A stretch of 12,808 bases of DNA from Rickettsiales bacterium (GCA_031284675.1 JAITXQ010000004.1:1-12808); one strand, 5' to 3'; shown: positions 1 to 6,719, counted from the stretch's first letter. Notes: generated from the sequence alone by a model not told the origin. Made by a program: numbers and translations.

Positions 1-87
1 TTCACACTAGATCTTAATGATTCTTTTGTACGATCAATTGTTCTATTATCAGGAGGAGATTTACATGCCGTTAACCACCTTCTATGA
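1..87 (+). CDS. C-terminal tail of an unidentified open frame, cut by the window edge
   Basis: Frame 1 is open from the first base to TGA at 85-87 and gives 28 residues ending in GGDLHAVNHLL. The other two forward frames stop within the first 15 bases. The tail is too short to assign to a family. The sequence AGGAGG at 51-56 lies inside it, 8 bases before an ATG at 65. That ATG opens a 20-codon frame (65-127, beginning MPLTTFYDTTC) which ends just inside a palindromic repeat relic. The second frame could be a translationally coupled gene cut by the repeat, or chance. Neither frame is recognised. Confidence 0.3.
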   Translation, partial: FTLDLNDSFVRSIVLLSGGDLHAVNHLL

Positions 88-448
88 TACTACTTGTGAT
101 ACTTTCAACACTTATGCACTGGGATGACACTGTCATAAAGTGAACCAGCGTCACACGCTACCATTTTCGGTAGATATTGCTCTTAATTGCTTTAGCTATA
201 GATATTTAAGAAATTTACTAAATGAAAAAAAAGGCAAAAGAAATCCTGTGGTAGCTAGTTTTCACTCTCTAATCCTTCAAATTGGCGTTCTCTACTGTCT
301 TAAACGCTTTATAAGTGCGTTTCAGCTTGTATTAGGTAAAAACCTAGAAGTCTAGGTAAAATTTATAGAGACATGAGGTACACATAGTGCAAAAAATTAA
401 ATACAAGACACCAACTACGTTATACTTTCGTCGTTTAATCTGCACAGA

Positions 449-478
449 TTGAAAATAATTGAATACCTTCAGTATAAT
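449..478 (+). promoter_or_regulatory. Strong sigma70-type promoter
   Basis: The -35 box is TTGAAA (449-454) and the -10 box is a perfect TATAAT (473-478), with an 18-bp spacer. The predicted start is near 485, at the run of Gs that opens the stem-loop described next. It points away from any rightward protein gene, because the next gene (fnr) lies on the opposite strand. It therefore either drives a small RNA, which would also be antisense to the 3' end of fnr, or is a repeat-borne promoter. Confidence 0.5.
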
Positions 479-484
479 GGTAAG

Positions 485-595
485 GGGGCTGGCAAAGTTT
501 GTCAAGTAAGTTTTTCGTTTCTACTTGGAGACCCCCTTATGTTTGAGGCAACTGCCTTTGAAAACAGATGCCTATGGGTGACGGGCTATTCTAGT
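485..595 (+). ncRNA. Candidate small structured RNA (unassigned family)
   Basis: Starting at the predicted transcription start, the strand can fold into a closed three-way structure. An outer stem pairs 482-488 with the CCCCCTTA side near 533-540. Inside it are a small GGCAA/TTGTC hairpin and a perfect CAAGTA/TACTTG hairpin. A second hairpin follows, with AGGCAACTG (546-554) pairing to CAGATGCCT (565-573) except for one mismatch. The end is not clear: there is a short TTTT near 595 but no strong terminator. I looked for the signatures of SRP RNA, tmRNA, RNase P RNA and 6S RNA and did not find them. The same DNA is also part of an open relic frame, so structure by repeat origin is a real alternative. 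Confidence 0.3.
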
Positions 596-600
596 TTTAC

Positions 601-1611
601 TTACTCTTTATTTCCATGAATTCCCTTTGAAGTCGAATATTGAAAATTGACTGGGGAGTTGTGGATTAATTTATACATGTTGTAACAAGCCATAGCACTC
701 TCGGCAAAACCATTTAGTATCAACTTTAGTTTACCTGAATAAGTAGCTATATCTCCGATTGCATATACTCTATCTTTACTGGTTTTCAGTGTAGTAGAGT
801 CAACAACTATGCGGCTATGTTCTAACTGTATACCCCAATTGTTTATTGGACCAAGATTCATTGATAGTCCAAAAAATGGCAGTAAAAAATCAGCGGATAT
901 TTCTTTTTCTTCCTTAGAGGCAATGTTTTTTACTATCACTGCACTCAATTGCCCATTATTTCCAACTAGTTTGTGTAACTGATATGGCACTACAAGTTCT
1001 ATTTTTCCATTGCTTTCAAGCGATTCTAATTTATTTTTGGTTTCTGGAGTGCAACGAAATTCCTTTCTTCTATGTATCACATAAATCTTCTTTGCAACTT
1101 TAGAAAGTTCTATAGTCCAATCAGCTGCAGAATTACCCCCCCCTGCAATGACTATAGTTTTGTCCTGAAAATCAGAAATTTTATTTACACTATAAAATAC
1201 AGATTTATTTTCATATTCTAATATACCACTGAGGGGTGGGCGGTTAGGTTCAAACATTCCGTTACCTGCAGCAATGATAACAGCTTTACACTTTATCTCT
1301 GTGCCTGTGCTCGTTATTACAGTAAAACTTTCATCATTATTATCCGAAATCTTCTCCACTTTTTGACTTAAATGGTAAACAGGCTCAAATGGCAAAGCTT
1401 GCTCCATTAGTTGTTCAATGAGCTTTTGAGCTGTAATTACAGGATAACCAGGTATATCGTATATTGGTTTTTCTGGGTAAAGAGCGGTGCATTGCCCTCC
1501 CGCTTGGCCCAAAATATCTATGATATGACATCTCATATCAAGCATTCCCGCTTGAAAAGTTGTAAATATTCCAACAGGTCCTGCACCTATTATTACTATG
1601 TCGGTTTCCAT
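601..1611 (-). CDS. Ferredoxin--NADP reductase, thioredoxin-reductase-like type
   Basis: This is a soluble FAD enzyme that transfers electrons between NADPH and ferredoxin, supplying iron-sulfur and other redox reactions in the cytoplasm. The 336 residues show an N-terminal FAD Rossmann motif GAGPVG (9-14), the GQCTALYPEKPIYDIPGYP block (39-57), an NADPH Rossmann motif GGGNSA (157-162) with HRR at 180-182 for the phosphate, and the C-terminal FAD motif AIGD (284-287). The thioredoxin reductase CxxC redox pair is absent, which separates it from TrxB and fits the FNR-like subfamily of about 330-350 residues. The start at 1611 places Met directly before the first beta strand of the FAD fold, and there is no strong Shine-Dalgarno sequence. 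It is monocistronic, with its own promoter just upstream. Confidence in the family is high; the physiological partner is inferred. Confidence 0.93.
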   Translation of the reverse strand: METDIVIIGAGPVGIFTTFQAGMLDMRCHIIDILGQAGGQCTALYPEKPIYDIPGYPVITAQKLIEQLMEQALPFEPVYHLSQKVEKISDNNDESFTVITSTGTEIKCKAVIIAAGNGMFEPNRPPLSGILEYENKSVFYSVNKISDFQDKTIVIAGGGNSAADWTIELSKVAKKIYVIHRRKEFRCTPETKNKLESLESNGKIELVVPYQLHKLVGNNGQLSAVIVKNIASKEEKEISADFLLPFFGLSMNLGPINNWGIQLEHSRIVVDSTTLKTSKDRVYAIGDIATYSGKLKLILNGFAESAMACYNMYKLIHNSPVNFQYSTSKGIHGNKE

Positions 1612-1635
1612 ATTCAGATGGTAATTTATTTATAG

Positions 1636-1664
1636 ATATTAGTTGGCTTTGTTAACAAGGTCAA
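1636..1664 (-). promoter_or_regulatory. Probable promoter of the ferredoxin reductase gene
   Basis: On the minus strand there is TTGACC (1659-1664), a 17-bp spacer and TAATAT (1636-1641). The predicted transcription start is near 1629, which leaves a leader of under 20 bases before the ATG at 1611. Confidence 0.45.
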
Positions 1665-1778
1665 TTTACGAAATAGTAAATGATGTTATTCCAGTGCGTG
1701 ACACTTGGACCTAGCTTTATTGCATAACAGGAAAACTTTATTTGATGTTTAAGTTATATATAATTATTGCAGATATAA

Positions 1779-1802
1779 TAAAGCTTCCTGCTTTAATTTT
1801 TT
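1779..1802 (+). terminator. Possible orphan intrinsic terminator
   Basis: TAAAGC (1779-1784), loop TTCCT and GCTTTA (1790-1795) are followed by A and six Ts. It is oriented for rightward transcription, yet no rightward gene precedes it. It could stop transcripts leaving the left-end promoter, or simply be chance in AT-rich DNA. The 6-bp stem has only two G-C pairs. Confidence 0.3.
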
Positions 1803-1922
1803 GTAACTATTCTTTGAGTCTATGCGATACTTCAGCTTCTACACGTTATTAGAATGGTATCTTGAGTGTAGTAGACCGCTGTACTCAGATTCATTTACGT
1901 TGTTAAGTAAAAAAATAAAATT

Positions 1923-2705
1923 TTATAGCAAATTAATCGCTGAAGCTAGTTTTTGCTTGCGACTTAATTCATCTACTTTCTTGTGTAGTACATCCAAATC
2001 AGTTGCTCCTACGAACAGGCTATCTCCGATTATTAAGAAAGGTATACCACCTACTCCCAAATCTCTTACTAGGAGCTTGCTGCCGTTTATCATGTGTTCA
2101 ATTTTGTCTGCATTGTTTTTCATAGAATTATTAAAATCGTTTTCATTAACCCCTATACTTTTCACTATACCTAATATATTTTCGTCTGAAAATTCTCCTT
2201 TGTGATCTAAAGCAGCATAGTGAAAATCGAAATATTTTTCTTTATCGATAAAGTAAACGGCTAAAGCGCTTTTTGCTGCCTTTAAAGAGTTGTTACCAAG
2301 TATTGGAGCATCTCTAAAGATATACTTAATTTTACCGTCGTTAATTAACTGTTTTATGTCGTCTTTTATAGTCTTGCAATATCCACAAGAATAGTCAAAG
2401 AAACCTACAGCTATAACACCACTATTTTTATTTCCGGAGTAAGGATAAGCCGGGTCGAATATCTCATTTTTGTACTGTAAAATTTTGCCTTTAGTCACGT
2501 TATCCAAAGTAGCGTTACTACTTTTAATCGACTCCCCTTTGAGAGTGTTTATAATCTTATCAAAATTTCTACTTATATAACTGTCTAGTTTCTCACCTAT
2601 ATAATCATCGTTTAGAATTTGACTGCGATTTGAAAGCCAATTATTCATTATTGGCAAACTTGCCACTACTATTATTAAAATCAATAAAAACGATATTCTA
2701 GACAT
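1923..2705 (-). CDS. DsbA-family thiol:disulfide oxidoreductase, membrane-anchored or exported
   Basis: The 260-residue protein opens with a hydrophobic segment (about 5-24) that acts as a signal anchor or uncleaved signal peptide, placing the rest in the periplasm. A linker and helical region (about 33-85) precede the thioredoxin fold, whose active site is CGYC (107-110, within FFDYSCGYC). The cis-proline loop is GGIP (219-222). The helical N-terminal part, with ISRNFDKIINTL, resembles the stalk of ScsC/DsbA2-like proteins, which oligomerise and act as disulfide isomerases. Wolbachia is known to carry two DsbA-type proteins, and this architecture fits the longer, oligomeric one better, but that is inference. 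It would form or shuffle disulfides in secreted proteins. No DsbB neighbour is present. The start is chosen at the Met directly before the hydrophobic segment. Confidence 0.85.
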   Translation of the reverse strand: MSRISFLLILIIVVASLPIMNNWLSNRSQILNDDYIGEKLDSYISRNFDKIINTLKGESIKSSNATLDNVTKGKILQYKNEIFDPAYPYSGNKNSGVIAVGFFDYSCGYCKTIKDDIKQLINDGKIKYIFRDAPILGNNSLKAAKSALAVYFIDKEKYFDFHYAALDHKGEFSDENILGIVKSIGVNENDFNNSMKNNADKIEHMINGSKLLVRDLGVGGIPFLIIGDSLFVGATDLDVLHKKVDELSRKQKLASAINLL

Positions 2706-2955
2706 ACAATTTATTTAAAAACCTACAATAATATATCATGGATGACTTTCAATTAAACTAAAATTTTTTCTTGGTAATATAGGACACATTTATCTCTAGC
2801 TTATATTTTTACATATTATATTAATATATAAGAATATTCATAGCAAGTATGTTTATAGCCAGTTTTGCCTCAAATGCAAACTTTACACAATAAAACTCAA
2901 GCACAAAACTCACCAGAAGGTTTAGTAGCCGAAGCGCACGGAGAATAGATTTAAG
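2706..2955. other. Decayed intergenic DNA
   Basis: AT-rich spacer without an intact gene. A 24-codon frame at 2874-2948 (starting MQTLHNKT, ending VAEAHGE) looks protein-like but lacks a Shine-Dalgarno sequence and is not recognised. The phrase TAGCCAGTTTTGCCTCAAA at about 2855-2873 recurs with two changes (TAGCCAATTTTGCCTTAAA) at about 6488-6506, suggesting both spacers hold pieces of the same dispersed element. Confidence 0.35.
2725..2752 (-). promoter_or_regulatory. Probable promoter of the DsbA-family gene
   Basis: On the minus strand there is TTGAAA (2747-2752), a 16-bp spacer and TATTGT (2725-2730). The predicted start near 2717 leaves a very short leader before the ATG at 2705. Confidence 0.35.
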
Positions 2956-3006
2956 TTGTTTGTTTTATTCCGCTGTGTATAATTTTGATAAACTCTGCGG
3001 AATAAA
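2956..3006 (+). promoter_or_regulatory. Promoter bracketed by a 10-bp inverted repeat
   Basis: TTGTTT (2956-2961), a 16-bp spacer and a perfect TATAAT (2978-2983) predict a start near 2990. TTTATTCCGC (2964-2973) and its exact inverse GCGGAATAAA (2997-3006) flank the -10 box and the start. The arms are 23 bases apart, so the repeat could be an operator for a dimeric repressor, or a hairpin in the DNA. It precedes the ATPase relic and then fic, so it probably transcribes fic. A role in self-regulation through the winged-helix domain of the Fic protein is possible but only inferred. Confidence 0.4.
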
Positions 3007-3009
3007 CAT

Positions 3010-3161
3010 ATGAATGAACCAATAATTAGTAGAGGAAAAGAACAGCCATTCTAGAAAGTAAGTTTCGTTCCCAATCTGCTGAGTTTATTGCAGTGTATAG
3101 TCGGCGTCGTGTGAATGTTGCATTATCTGCATTTTATCAGCATAATATAAAAGTAATGTAA
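3010..3161 (+). pseudogene. Truncated, frameshifted start of an AAA-type ATPase gene
   Basis: ATG at 3010 gives MNEPIISRGKEQP and then hits TAG. Shifting the frame one base continues as ILESKFRSQ and AEFIAVYSRRRV, ending with unrelated residues at TAA 3159-3161. The composite matches the N-terminus of the archaeal/bacterial ATPase family whose members begin like MNE-IIGR-KEQ-IL and reach a P-loop reading VYGRRRVGKT. Here the P-loop glycine is Ser, and GKT is replaced, so the Walker A loop is lost exactly at the break. A missing base in the Ala codon after KEQ explains the shift. This is a dead fragment of about 45 codons, with the other 300 or more codons deleted. The family is recalled, not searched. 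Confidence 0.6.
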
Positions 3162-3171
3162 TGCAGATATC

Positions 3172-4260
3172 ATGCCGATGAGATTTATACCAAATTATAC
3201 AATTACTTCTAAGGTTGCTATTTGTCTTATGAGGATTGAAGCAGTAAAAGAAAAAGTGTCACATTTACCACTCACTGTATCAATGCTTTCGTCTCTTCGT
3301 GAAACTGCACGGCTCTATACTACACACTATTCCACTATGATTGAAGGAAATCAACTTGAGCCTAAACAGATTGAAGAGATTCTAAAACATAAAAGCCACT
3401 TTCCAAAATATAGGAGAGATGAAAATGAAGTAAAAGGGTATTATGCTGCTTTAACTCAAGTTGAACAATGGGCAGCGAGAACGACACCTATTACTGAGAA
3501 AGCCATTCAAACGCTTCATGCTCTAGTAATGGCAAGTGGAAAATCTAAAGTGAAGCCAACCCCTTATCATGATGGTCAAAACGTCATTCGTGATAGCCGT
3601 ACACGTGCAATTATTTATATGCCACCAGAAGCAAAAGATGTATCTGAATTCATGAATAGTATGGTGGATTGGATTCGTAATAGCGAACAAGTGCCTTGCC
3701 CAATTATTGCGGGTATTGCTCATTATCAATTTGTAACAATTCACCCTTACTATGACGGTAATGGTCGTACTGCAAGATTGCTTACTACATTAATTTTGCA
3801 TCTTGGTGGATATGACCTAAAAGGACTGTACTCATTGGAAGAATATTATGCTAAAAATCTAGGAGCTTATTATGAAGCAATAAGTGTAGGCCCATCGCAT
3901 AACTATTATATGGGAAGAGCCGAAGCAGATATCACTAAGTGGGTGGATTATTTTGTAGAAGGTATGGCAATTTCATTTGAGAACGTTTTACAACGTATAA
4001 ATAAAGAAGAATACCCCACTGACCAGACTGATCTTATACGTAAGCTTAATTCTAAACAACGTAAAGCTCTTGAGCTCTTCCAAGAGTTTTCTACTATTAC
4101 AGCCAGTCAGGTTGGCGAACTATTCAATTTTAAGCCTCGTACCAGTGCGCAACTTTGTAAACAGTGGGTAGAAATGGGATTTATTGAAATTGTAGATTTT
4201 TCCAATAGAGGAAGAAAATATAAGCTTAGCAAGCAATATGAAGATTTGATCTCAAACTAA
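3172..4260 (+). CDS. Class II Fic-domain protein (probable AMP-transferase) with C-terminal winged helix
   Basis: Fic enzymes usually transfer AMP from ATP to a hydroxyl side chain of a target protein. The 362 residues carry an N-terminal Fic_N region (about 5-95) with the self-inhibitory motif STMIEGN (54-60, matching S/T-x3-E-G/N; Glu58 would block ATP binding). The catalytic motif HPYYDGNGRTAR (191-202) has catalytic His191 and a Tyr in place of the usual Phe. The C-terminal part (about 292-355) looks like a winged helix-turn-helix. The inhibitory motif precedes the Fic core, so it is class II and self-controlled, with no separate antitoxin needed. There is no signal peptide. The start could be ATG 3172 or 3178; neither has a clear Shine-Dalgarno sequence. 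It is alone on its strand behind an ATPase relic, in DNA that looks acquired. The target is unknown: self-modification, a bacterial target or a host target are all open. Confidence 0.88.
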   Translation: MPMRFIPNYTITSKVAICLMRIEAVKEKVSHLPLTVSMLSSLRETARLYTTHYSTMIEGNQLEPKQIEEILKHKSHFPKYRRDENEVKGYYAALTQVEQWAARTTPITEKAIQTLHALVMASGKSKVKPTPYHDGQNVIRDSRTRAIIYMPPEAKDVSEFMNSMVDWIRNSEQVPCPIIAGIAHYQFVTIHPYYDGNGRTARLLTTLILHLGGYDLKGLYSLEEYYAKNLGAYYEAISVGPSHNYYMGRAEADITKWVDYFVEGMAISFENVLQRINKEEYPTDQTDLIRKLNSKQRKALELFQEFSTITASQVGELFNFKPRTSAQLCKQWVEMGFIEIVDFSNRGRKYKLSKQYEDLISN

Positions 4261-4353
4261 CTGAAAGCTCGCTAGACAGGAAAGTAGTGCATAGGTCAAA
4301 TTTTAATAGTGCTTAAAAACTAAATGTGAACTTCAAATTTTGAAAACAGGAAT

Positions 4354-5838
4354 ATGTATAACAACTTACGCGATTTCATTAGAGCCTTAGAAGAAAAAAA
4401 AGATCTGATTAGAATTAAGGAGAAAGTGTCAACGATTCTTGAGATGACAGAAATTCACCGTCGAGTTTTATCAAACAAAGGGCCAGCTATCATTTTTGAA
4501 AATGTTGTCACAGAAAATGGCAAAAGTGCGATTCCAGTTTTGGTGAATTTATTTGGTACTATTGAGAGAATTGCATTGGGGCTGAATATCAATCCTGGTG
4601 AGCTAAGAGAGTTAGGTAAACTCTTGACGTTTTTGCAATCTCCCGAGCCACCAAAAAATTTTAAAGATGCTATAAAAATGTTTCCTCTGTTGAAAGTCGT
4701 GTTATCGATGCGAAGTAAAGTCGTGAGCAAGGCTCCATGTCAAGAGGTGGTGCTAACCGGAGATGAAGTGGACCTAAGTTTGCTGCCCATTCAAACATGC
4801 TGGCCAAATGAGCCTGCACCACTGATCACCTGGCCGGTTGTGGTAACAAAAGGACCAACAGAAGATAAACAGGATAATTTCAATCTTGGAATATATCGTA
4901 TGCAGATCGTGGATAAAAAAACGACTCTAATGCGCTGGCTTGCACACCGTGGCGGAGCAAGTCATCATAAAAGATGGAAGGAGAAGGGGCAAAGTATGAA
5001 ATTTTCTGCCGCTGCTGTGATCGGTAGCGATCCTGCAACGATTATTGCTGCAGTAACTCCAGTGCCAGAAACGTTGTCAGAATACCAATTTGCTGGACTG
5101 CTGCGCAAAAAACCTCTTGAGCTTGTAAATTGCAAGACTATTCCGCTTCAAGTGCCAGCTCACGCGGAAATCGTTCTGGAAGGCTATGTAAGTTTGGATA
5201 GATATCAAGATGAAGGGCCATATGGCGATCACACTGGCTACTATAATTCTGTTGAGCAATTTCCAAAGTTCAACATTACTGCAATTACTATGCGTAAAAA
5301 TCCAATTTATCTCAGCACTTTCACTGGCAAGCCACCGGATGAACCGTCGATTCTTGGTGAAGCACTCAATGAAATTTTCGTGCCCATTCTTATCAATCAA
5401 TTTCCAGAGATAGTGGATTTTTATCTGCCGCCAGAGGGCTGTTCATATAGAATAGCAGTAGTGTCGATAAAAAAATCTTATCCAGGTCATGCAAAAAGAA
5501 TTGTTATGGGCATACTTTCTTTTCTCAAGCAGTTTTTATACACAAAATTTATCATAGTTGTTGATGATGATATAAATATACGTGATTGGAAGGAAGTGAT
5601 GTGGGCAATATCAACAAGAATGGACCCTGTTCGTGACACAATCACAATAGAGAATGCACCAATTGATTATTTAGATTTTGCTTCTCCTGAAAGTGGACTT
5701 GGAGGTAAAATGGGATTTGATGCGACAAATAAAATTCCGCCTGAAACCAAACGAGAATGGGGAAAGAAAATTGAAATGAGCGAAGAAATAATTAGAAAAG
5801 TTACGGAGAAGTGGAAGAAATATGGATTTTCTGATTGA
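4354..5838 (+). CDS. ubiD: UbiD-family decarboxylase (3-octaprenyl-4-hydroxybenzoate carboxy-lyase)
   Basis: UbiD removes the carboxyl group from 3-polyprenyl-4-hydroxybenzoate in ubiquinone synthesis, using prenylated FMN made by UbiX. The 494 residues span the family length (about 490 in E. coli). Visible are the cofactor-binding block NLGIYRMQ (177-184), [10 protein letters not shown] (193-202), [15 protein letters not shown] (236-250, with the metal-binding Glu expected at 243), EIVLEGYV (272-279) and the active-site block [12 protein letters not shown] (286-297). The Asp at 292 is the expected catalytic Asp. All key residues look intact, so the gene should be functional. AGG lies only 3 bases before the ATG, with ACAGG extending it. 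The upstream gap of 93 bases holds no clear promoter. ubiX is not in this window. Confidence 0.95.
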   Translation: MYNNLRDFIRALEEKKDLIRIKEKVSTILEMTEIHRRVLSNKGPAIIFENVVTENGKSAIPVLVNLFGTIERIALGLNINPGELRELGKLLTFLQSPEPPKNFKDAIKMFPLLKVVLSMRSKVVSKAPCQEVVLTGDEVDLSLLPIQTCWPNEPAPLITWPVVVTKGPTEDKQDNFNLGIYRMQIVDKKTTLMRWLAHRGGASHHKRWKEKGQSMKFSAAAVIGSDPATIIAAVTPVPETLSEYQFAGLLRKKPLELVNCKTIPLQVPAHAEIVLEGYVSLDRYQDEGPYGDHTGYYNSVEQFPKFNITAITMRKNPIYLSTFTGKPPDEPSILGEALNEIFVPILINQFPEIVDFYLPPEGCSYRIAVVSIKKSYPGHAKRIVMGILSFLKQFLYTKFIIVVDDDINIRDWKEVMWAISTRMDPVRDTITIENAPIDYLDFASPESGLGGKMGFDATNKIPPETKREWGKKIEMSEEIIRKVTEKWKKYGFSD

Positions 5839-5894
5839 TCAATATAATTGTTATAATATAATAAATGAAAGCTAAAAATTCAAGGAATTAGGTA

Positions 5895-6437
5895 ATGGAT
5901 TGCATAAATGATGCTGTTGGTAGTTACACTGCCATTCACGATTTTTTTCAAAATAACGGGGTAGGGGATTATAAAGTTCAATGCAATTACGGCGGTGTGC
6001 CTTATGCTACTGATGAGTACATACATGCTGGCGATAGATTTTGGAGCGATAACTTTATAGATTCGCATTTTGGAAAGGAAATAAAAGTGTATCTTCAAAG
6101 TGAGCTTTTAGCCAAAGAATATGCCGGAAATATGCTACCGATTTCAATATCACTAAAAAAGGATTTAATAAAAATAAAGGAATGTCAGAAAAAAACAAAA
6201 TTTGTAGAGCTAGAAAGAGAATCAGGTGAGCTAGTGTATGATAAACAAAAGCGTATAAAGTGTTACACAACGAAGCTATCATATAATGATGTACATATTT
6301 ACAATAACGATAAAGTTTCAACATTTAGCATTGAATATGATGTGCCAAACGATCCGAAATACAGTTTAAATGTAACATTTACAAAGGTTAATGATAATAA
6401 ACCAGGGTTTTGGCAAAAATTTAAAAACATGTTTTAA
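5895..6437 (+). CDS. Hypothetical protein of 180 residues
   Basis: I do not recognise the family. AAGGA (5882-5886) lies 8 bases before the ATG, a good ribosome binding site. A TATAAT at 5852-5857 could be its -10 box, with only a weak -35. The protein has no signal peptide or membrane segment. The first 60 residues are rich in Tyr, Asp and Gly (YKVQCNYGGVPYATDEY at 26-42). The middle (about 89-125) is Lys/Glu-rich and probably helical. The end (about 124-165) alternates polar and hydrophobic residues in a beta-strand fashion, finishing with an aromatic-basic tail GFWQKFKNMF (171-180). There are four Cys (3, 30, 97, 123). The clean ribosome site and intact frame suggest a real gene. A cytoplasmic role or export by type IV secretion are both possible; nothing in the sequence decides it. 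Confidence 0.7.
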   Translation: MDCINDAVGSYTAIHDFFQNNGVGDYKVQCNYGGVPYATDEYIHAGDRFWSDNFIDSHFGKEIKVYLQSELLAKEYAGNMLPISISLKKDLIKIKECQKKTKFVELERESGELVYDKQKRIKCYTTKLSYNDVHIYNNDKVSTFSIEYDVPNDPKYSLNVTFTKVNDNKPGFWQKFKNMF

Positions 6438-6508
6438 CACCATGACTGTATGAACGTTGGTTTTCAAAGATAATGTGTTAAATATTGTAGCCAATTTTGC
6501 CTTAAACA

Positions 6509-6552
6509 CAAGGGCGTCATCCAAGTAGCATGCTACTTGGATGACGCCCTTG
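6509..6552. repeat. Perfect 44-bp palindrome
   Basis: Two 22-base arms are exact inverse complements with no loop (centre between 6530 and 6531, GCATGC). The arms contain GTCATCCAAGTAGC, close to GTCATCCAAATAGC at 12533-12546, so it belongs to the same palindromic family as the right-end cluster. In RNA it would form a very stable hairpin. Since GATATTTTT follows at about 6556-6564, it may also end transcripts of the 180-residue gene. Confidence 0.85.
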
Positions 6553-6580
6553 GTTGATATTTTTCGCTTTATGGAATGTT

Positions 6581-6594
6581 TGTACAGTTGTACA
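6581..6594. promoter_or_regulatory. Twin TGTACA palindromes, possible operator
   Basis: TGTACA at 6581-6586 and again at 6589-6594 are each palindromic, and together they form a 14-bp near-perfect dyad. They lie about 75 bases upstream of the predicted promoter of the PgpA-like gene. A regulator site is possible but unproven; the length is short enough for chance. Confidence 0.2.
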
Positions 6595-6660
6595 TAGAAT
6601 CGTAAACTTTACTTGTATTAGCTATATTACCTAAAATCTTCCAATACATGTTTTGAACTA

Positions 6661-6689
6661 TTGATAAGTCCGTTACAATAAAGTATTAT
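6661..6689 (+). promoter_or_regulatory. Promoter of the PgpA-like gene
   Basis: TTGATA (6661-6666), a 17-bp spacer and TATTAT (6684-6689) put the start near 6696. That is downstream of the ATG at 6688 and upstream of the ATG at 6720, so it favours 6720 as the true start codon. Transcription may continue into glyQ, whose start lies only 44 bases past this gene. Confidence 0.45.
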
Positions 6690-6719
6690 GAATTCTATTA
6701 ACCAAGCATTACTTAGGGC

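Larger units (their letters stand above)
117..619 (+). repeat. Repeat-like decayed region between the left edge and fnr
   Basis: The stretch begins with CACTGGGATGACAC (117-130), which recurs exactly at 12573-12586. A small hairpin follows (AGCGT 147-151 with ACGCT 155-159). A GTG-started frame runs 140-355 (71 codons, ending AFQLVLGKNLEV), without a Shine-Dalgarno sequence. The same frame is interrupted by three stops (353-355, 371-376 and 398-400 areas) and is then open again from 401 to TGA at 617-619, crossing the 3' end of fnr on the other strand. Its second part reads FEATAFENRCLWVTGYSSF. This pattern fits a decayed, dispersed repeat that happens to be translatable better than a working gene. 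I believe similar peptides are annotated as hypothetical in Wolbachia, but this is from memory. Confidence 0.35.
1612..1922. other. Intergenic spacer with repeat relic
   Basis: Apart from the fnr promoter, this 311-base gap holds a degenerate copy of the palindromic repeat (TATTCCAGTGC at 1687-1697, then GACACTTGG), related to TCATTCCAGTGC at 12556-12567. It also holds a hairpin followed by a T tract at 1779-1802. The forward open frame from 1822 is largely the complement of the DsbA-family gene. I see no RNA gene. Confidence 0.5.

Noticed and set aside
387..452. GTG-started 21-residue frame after 'ACATAGTGC'
   Set aside because: Short, no ribosome site, and in a region better explained as repeat relic or RNA.
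485..595. Identity as SRP RNA, tmRNA or RNase P RNA
   Set aside because: The conserved GGAAG-type SRP loop, the tRNA-like end with TTCGA and CCA, and the RNase P GAGGAAAGTC core are all absent.
1822..2205. Forward open frame of 127 codons
   Set aside because: Most of it is the complement of the DsbA-family gene, whose domains and active site are clear; it has no ribosome site.
3523..3744. Minus-strand frame of 73 codons opposite fic, as a possible antitoxin
   Set aside because: It lies entirely opposite conserved Fic coding sequence, has no ribosome site, and class II Fic proteins carry their own inhibitory motif.
3172..4260. Toxin-antitoxin pair of Fic with an upstream small protein
   Set aside because: The upstream frame is a frameshifted ATPase relic, not a Fic antitoxin, and the inhibitory helix is within the Fic protein itself.
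5077..5413. Overlapping open frames on both strands inside ubiD
   Set aside because: Both are shadows of ubiD, which carries conserved motifs across this stretch.
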